The position numbers were made by a program, and so were the translations under genes. Positions 62,394-64,000 of a stretch of 64,000 nt of DNA are shown piece by piece. The first letter of the stretch is position 1, and every line of letters begins with the position of its first letter. The DNA lies in the NCBI RefSeq assembly GCF_018613695.1, contig NZ_JAGGPR010000009.1, positions 124,001 to 188,000 of the forward strand. Reading direction: 5' to 3'. This DNA is from Arthrobacter sp. ISL-95. GTDB lineage: Bacteria; Actinomycetota; Actinomycetes; Actinomycetales; Micrococcaceae. Below the pieces are notes generated by a model. It was not told the origin of the DNA, did not search any database, and saw nothing but the letters and a program-made list of their open reading frames with translations.

Positions 62394-63365
62394 ATGGATA
62401 TACCACCTGGCCTCGTTGAAACCCCCCGCGATTCTCCGTTCCGGCAGCCGGACGGATGCAATACACAGCAGCTTCATGGCGGGCAAGCTGGTGAGAATTC
62501 GCCGCGGCTTCTGGAGACATCCCGATGGCTGGCGGCCCAGCCGTGGATTCGCTTCGCTTGAACGGTTGCCGCAGCTGCCAGAGCCATTCCAGGCCTCGTG
62601 CTTTGCAGGGAAACTGCTGCTTTCGCCATGGGGATACCCATCCTGCGGACCCCGTCATATGTGGAATGCGTTGCGCCGAATGCAAGCTGCTCGGGACGAC
62701 GTAGGCCCACTTTGTCCGTGGTGAGTGCTACGAGTGACGCCCACCATGTCCTTAGTGATCGAGGCTTTCCACTGAGATACCACGTGAATCCTGAGGCCTC
62801 GCCCGAAAGGCTCGGAGAATTCATGGGTACGGGACTCTTGAATACAGCCCTGGACGTGACGACCTCATCGACCCTTAGCCAGTCCCTGGTGGTGGCAGAC
62901 GGAGTAGCCCGGAAGCTCTGGAAGACGGGAAGGTTGGCTCAGGAGTCCACCCTCCTGGACATGGGCCATATAGCGGCGGCCGTCCAGGCTCACCCGCACG
63001 CTGCTGCCAGGCGCCGCGCCGAATTAGTGTTGTCACGGGCATCTCCCTTGGCTGAATCTGCCCGAGAGTCCTTCAGCAGGGCAGCCTTTCAGTTTCTCGG
63101 CTTCGAACAGCCCGAGCTACAGCACGACTTCAGCGACGTAGACGGCTTCATTGGCCGAAGCGATTTCTGGTGGCCCGGCACGGAGGGTCGGAAGGGTGTT
63201 GTGGGTGAGTTCGACGGAAAGGCCAAATACACCACTCTGGAATTACGGAACGGTGCTACAGCTGAGGAAGCCGTGTATAGCGAGAAGCTGCGGGCAGACG
63301 TCGAGAACCCGGAGAGGCTGCGCCGGAAGCTGATCGGTGCCGGACTGCTCCCGGGCCGTGGATAG
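62394..63365 (+). pseudogene. Broken AbiEi-like gene (antitoxin-type HTH plus nuclease-like C-terminus)
   Basis: The sequence reads as one actinobacterial AbiEi-family gene split over two frames. The ATG at 62394 opens frame 3 (MDIPPGLVETPRDS). The winged-helix part KLVRIRRGFWRHPDGW lies in frame 1 (about 62430-62525). Frame 3 resumes with PWIRFA, is cut by TGA at 62559-62561, then runs as TVAAAARAIPGLVLCRETAA to the stop at 63365. The C-terminal part has a PD-(D/E)xK-like pattern (SDFWWPGTEG, VVGEFDGKAKY). No AbiEii toxin gene is adjacent. Expression of the C-terminal part from GTG 62598 remains possible. Confidence 0.6.
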
Positions 63366-63368
63366 CGT

Positions 63369-64000
63369 TCAAAACCGTTCTCTTTCGTCCCGCACCCCGT
63401 GGTGCTGCGGGATTTTCGAACTAGCGCGGGAATCCAGGGGCTTGTGGGCCAGCACGATCAGTTCGCCATTCCCACTTCCCACGTCCTCGCCATGCCAGCC
63501 GCCGTATAGGTGGTCCAATGTGAAGCCGGCCGAGTTCAGATCCTGCCGTAGTTGATCCTCTGTGCGGAATGCGAGAACCGACGTCTCTGATTCCTCGGTG
63601 CTCCCGTTTAACACGCGGTGCTCGGTCAGGGTAACGAACCCATCGGTTTCTACGGCGCTTTCGATCCAGGTTTCCACAATGGAGCCGTCGGGAAGAGTGT
63701 GGACGCGGCGCGTCTCGGCCGGTGTCCAGTATTTCCACGCTTGTGCCACGGGGTCGCGGGAATCGAAGACCAATCGACCTCCGGGGACCAACGTGCGGTG
63801 GAGGTCGGCAAGCGTTCGGGACCAGTCGCCGTCGTCGTTAATCGCTTGGGCCACGTGCGCCGTCATGATCGCCACGTCAAAACTGGCGTCTTGGGGGATT
63901 GCCGCCGACGTACCGTCAATCCAGGTCACGCCTTCAGCGCCGGGCTTCTTTCGTGCAGCCGCAAGGGAGCCAGGGTTTGGGTCGATGCCAACAACGGAGT
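63369..64000 (-). CDS. Class I SAM-dependent methyltransferase, C-terminal part (runs off right edge)
   Basis: At least 210 codons; the N-terminus lies beyond the window. The visible part starts inside the nucleotide-binding fold: VVGIDPNPGSLAAARKKPG (post-motif I), then SFDVAIMTAHVAQAI (motif II) and TLVPGGRLVFDSRDP (motif III). The C-terminal half is a beta-rich lid (GFVTLTEHRVLNGSTEESET). The acceptor is unknown. Its stop lies 3 bp from the stop of the convergent AbiEi-like pseudogene. A complete frame starting inside the window at 63929 would lack motif I and is not the true gene. Confidence 0.85.
   Translation of the reverse strand, partial: SVVGIDPNPGSLAAARKKPGAEGVTWIDGTSAAIPQDASFDVAIMTAHVAQAINDDGDWSRTLADLHRTLVPGGRLVFDSRDPVAQAWKYWTPAETRRVHTLPDGSIVETWIESAVETDGFVTLTEHRVLNGSTEESETSVLAFRTEDQLRQDLNSAGFTLDHLYGGWHGEDVGSGNGELIVLAHKPLDSRASSKIPQHHGVRDERERF

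Noticed and set aside
62394..63365. Functional AbiE toxin-antitoxin system
   Set aside because: The antitoxin-type gene is interrupted and no AbiEii nucleotidyltransferase gene lies on either side within the window.

Overview
The window is a high-GC chromosomal segment from an actinobacterium, most likely Arthrobacter or Paenarthrobacter (Micrococcaceae). This rests on GTG/TTG starts, many leaderless-type promoters (a -10-like hexamer 6-7 nt before the start codon), LacI-controlled sugar genes, an MsiK-type sugar ABC operon with no ATPase gene of its own, and Micrococcaceae-like housekeeping genes (serS, pheA, pgm). No rRNA, tRNA, CRISPR array or intact insertion sequence was seen.

Layout. 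1-16 kb: metabolic genes. These are a partial alditol/xylitol oxidase with a divergent LacI regulator, a BASS transporter, a SulP anion transporter behind a (p)ppGpp-synthetase-like gene, a PfkB sugar kinase, a Xi-class glutathione-transferase-like reductase, a HAD phosphatase, a GDPD, a GH2 glycosidase, a 2-hydroxyacid dehydrogenase and a glycerate kinase. 16-25 kb: small conserved and accessory genes. These include DUF2630, a DUF1905/YdeI-like protein, an MBL hydrolase, a class IV aminotransferase with a divergent MerR regulator, a VanZ-RDD fusion, a DHFR-like reductase, an ASCH protein, an FGE-like protein without the catalytic cysteines, a methyltransferase and a lipoprotein.

25.2-35.3 kb: the most unusual region. 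A decayed serine-recombinase fragment lies beside a membrane-anchored Hsp70-like ATPase, a large STAND-type ATPase with a LuxR DNA-binding domain (IniR-like), an IniB-domain protein with long acidic repeats, and two overlapping dynamin-like GTPases (IniA- and IniC-like). A small membrane-protein gene converges on the end. This resembles the mycobacterial IniR/iniBAC envelope-stress system, extended by an Hsp70-like partner. A likely reading is that the ATPase/LuxR protein senses envelope stress, perhaps with the membrane Hsp70, and switches on the IniB-dynamin membrane-remodelling genes. A strong hairpin between iniB and iniA may set their ratio.

35.4-50.6 kb: a PfpI/DJ-1 protein, a DUF2975/XRE pair, and a six-gene beta-glucoside operon (binding protein, two permeases, GH1, LacI, Gfo/Idh) whose promoter is bracketed by two identical palindromic operators. 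Then come an alpha/beta hydrolase, a uracil/xanthine permease, a GH26-like/OpgC-like acyltransferase fusion, a nitroreductase and a 2H phosphoesterase preceded by short repeats. 50.6-64 kb: conserved genes pgm, an SDR, a DUF4190 protein, a POT peptide transporter, an amidase with peptidase E, a rhodanese, pheA, a diacylglycerol-kinase-like gene and serS. These are followed by a broken AbiEi-like gene and a partial methyltransferase at the right edge.
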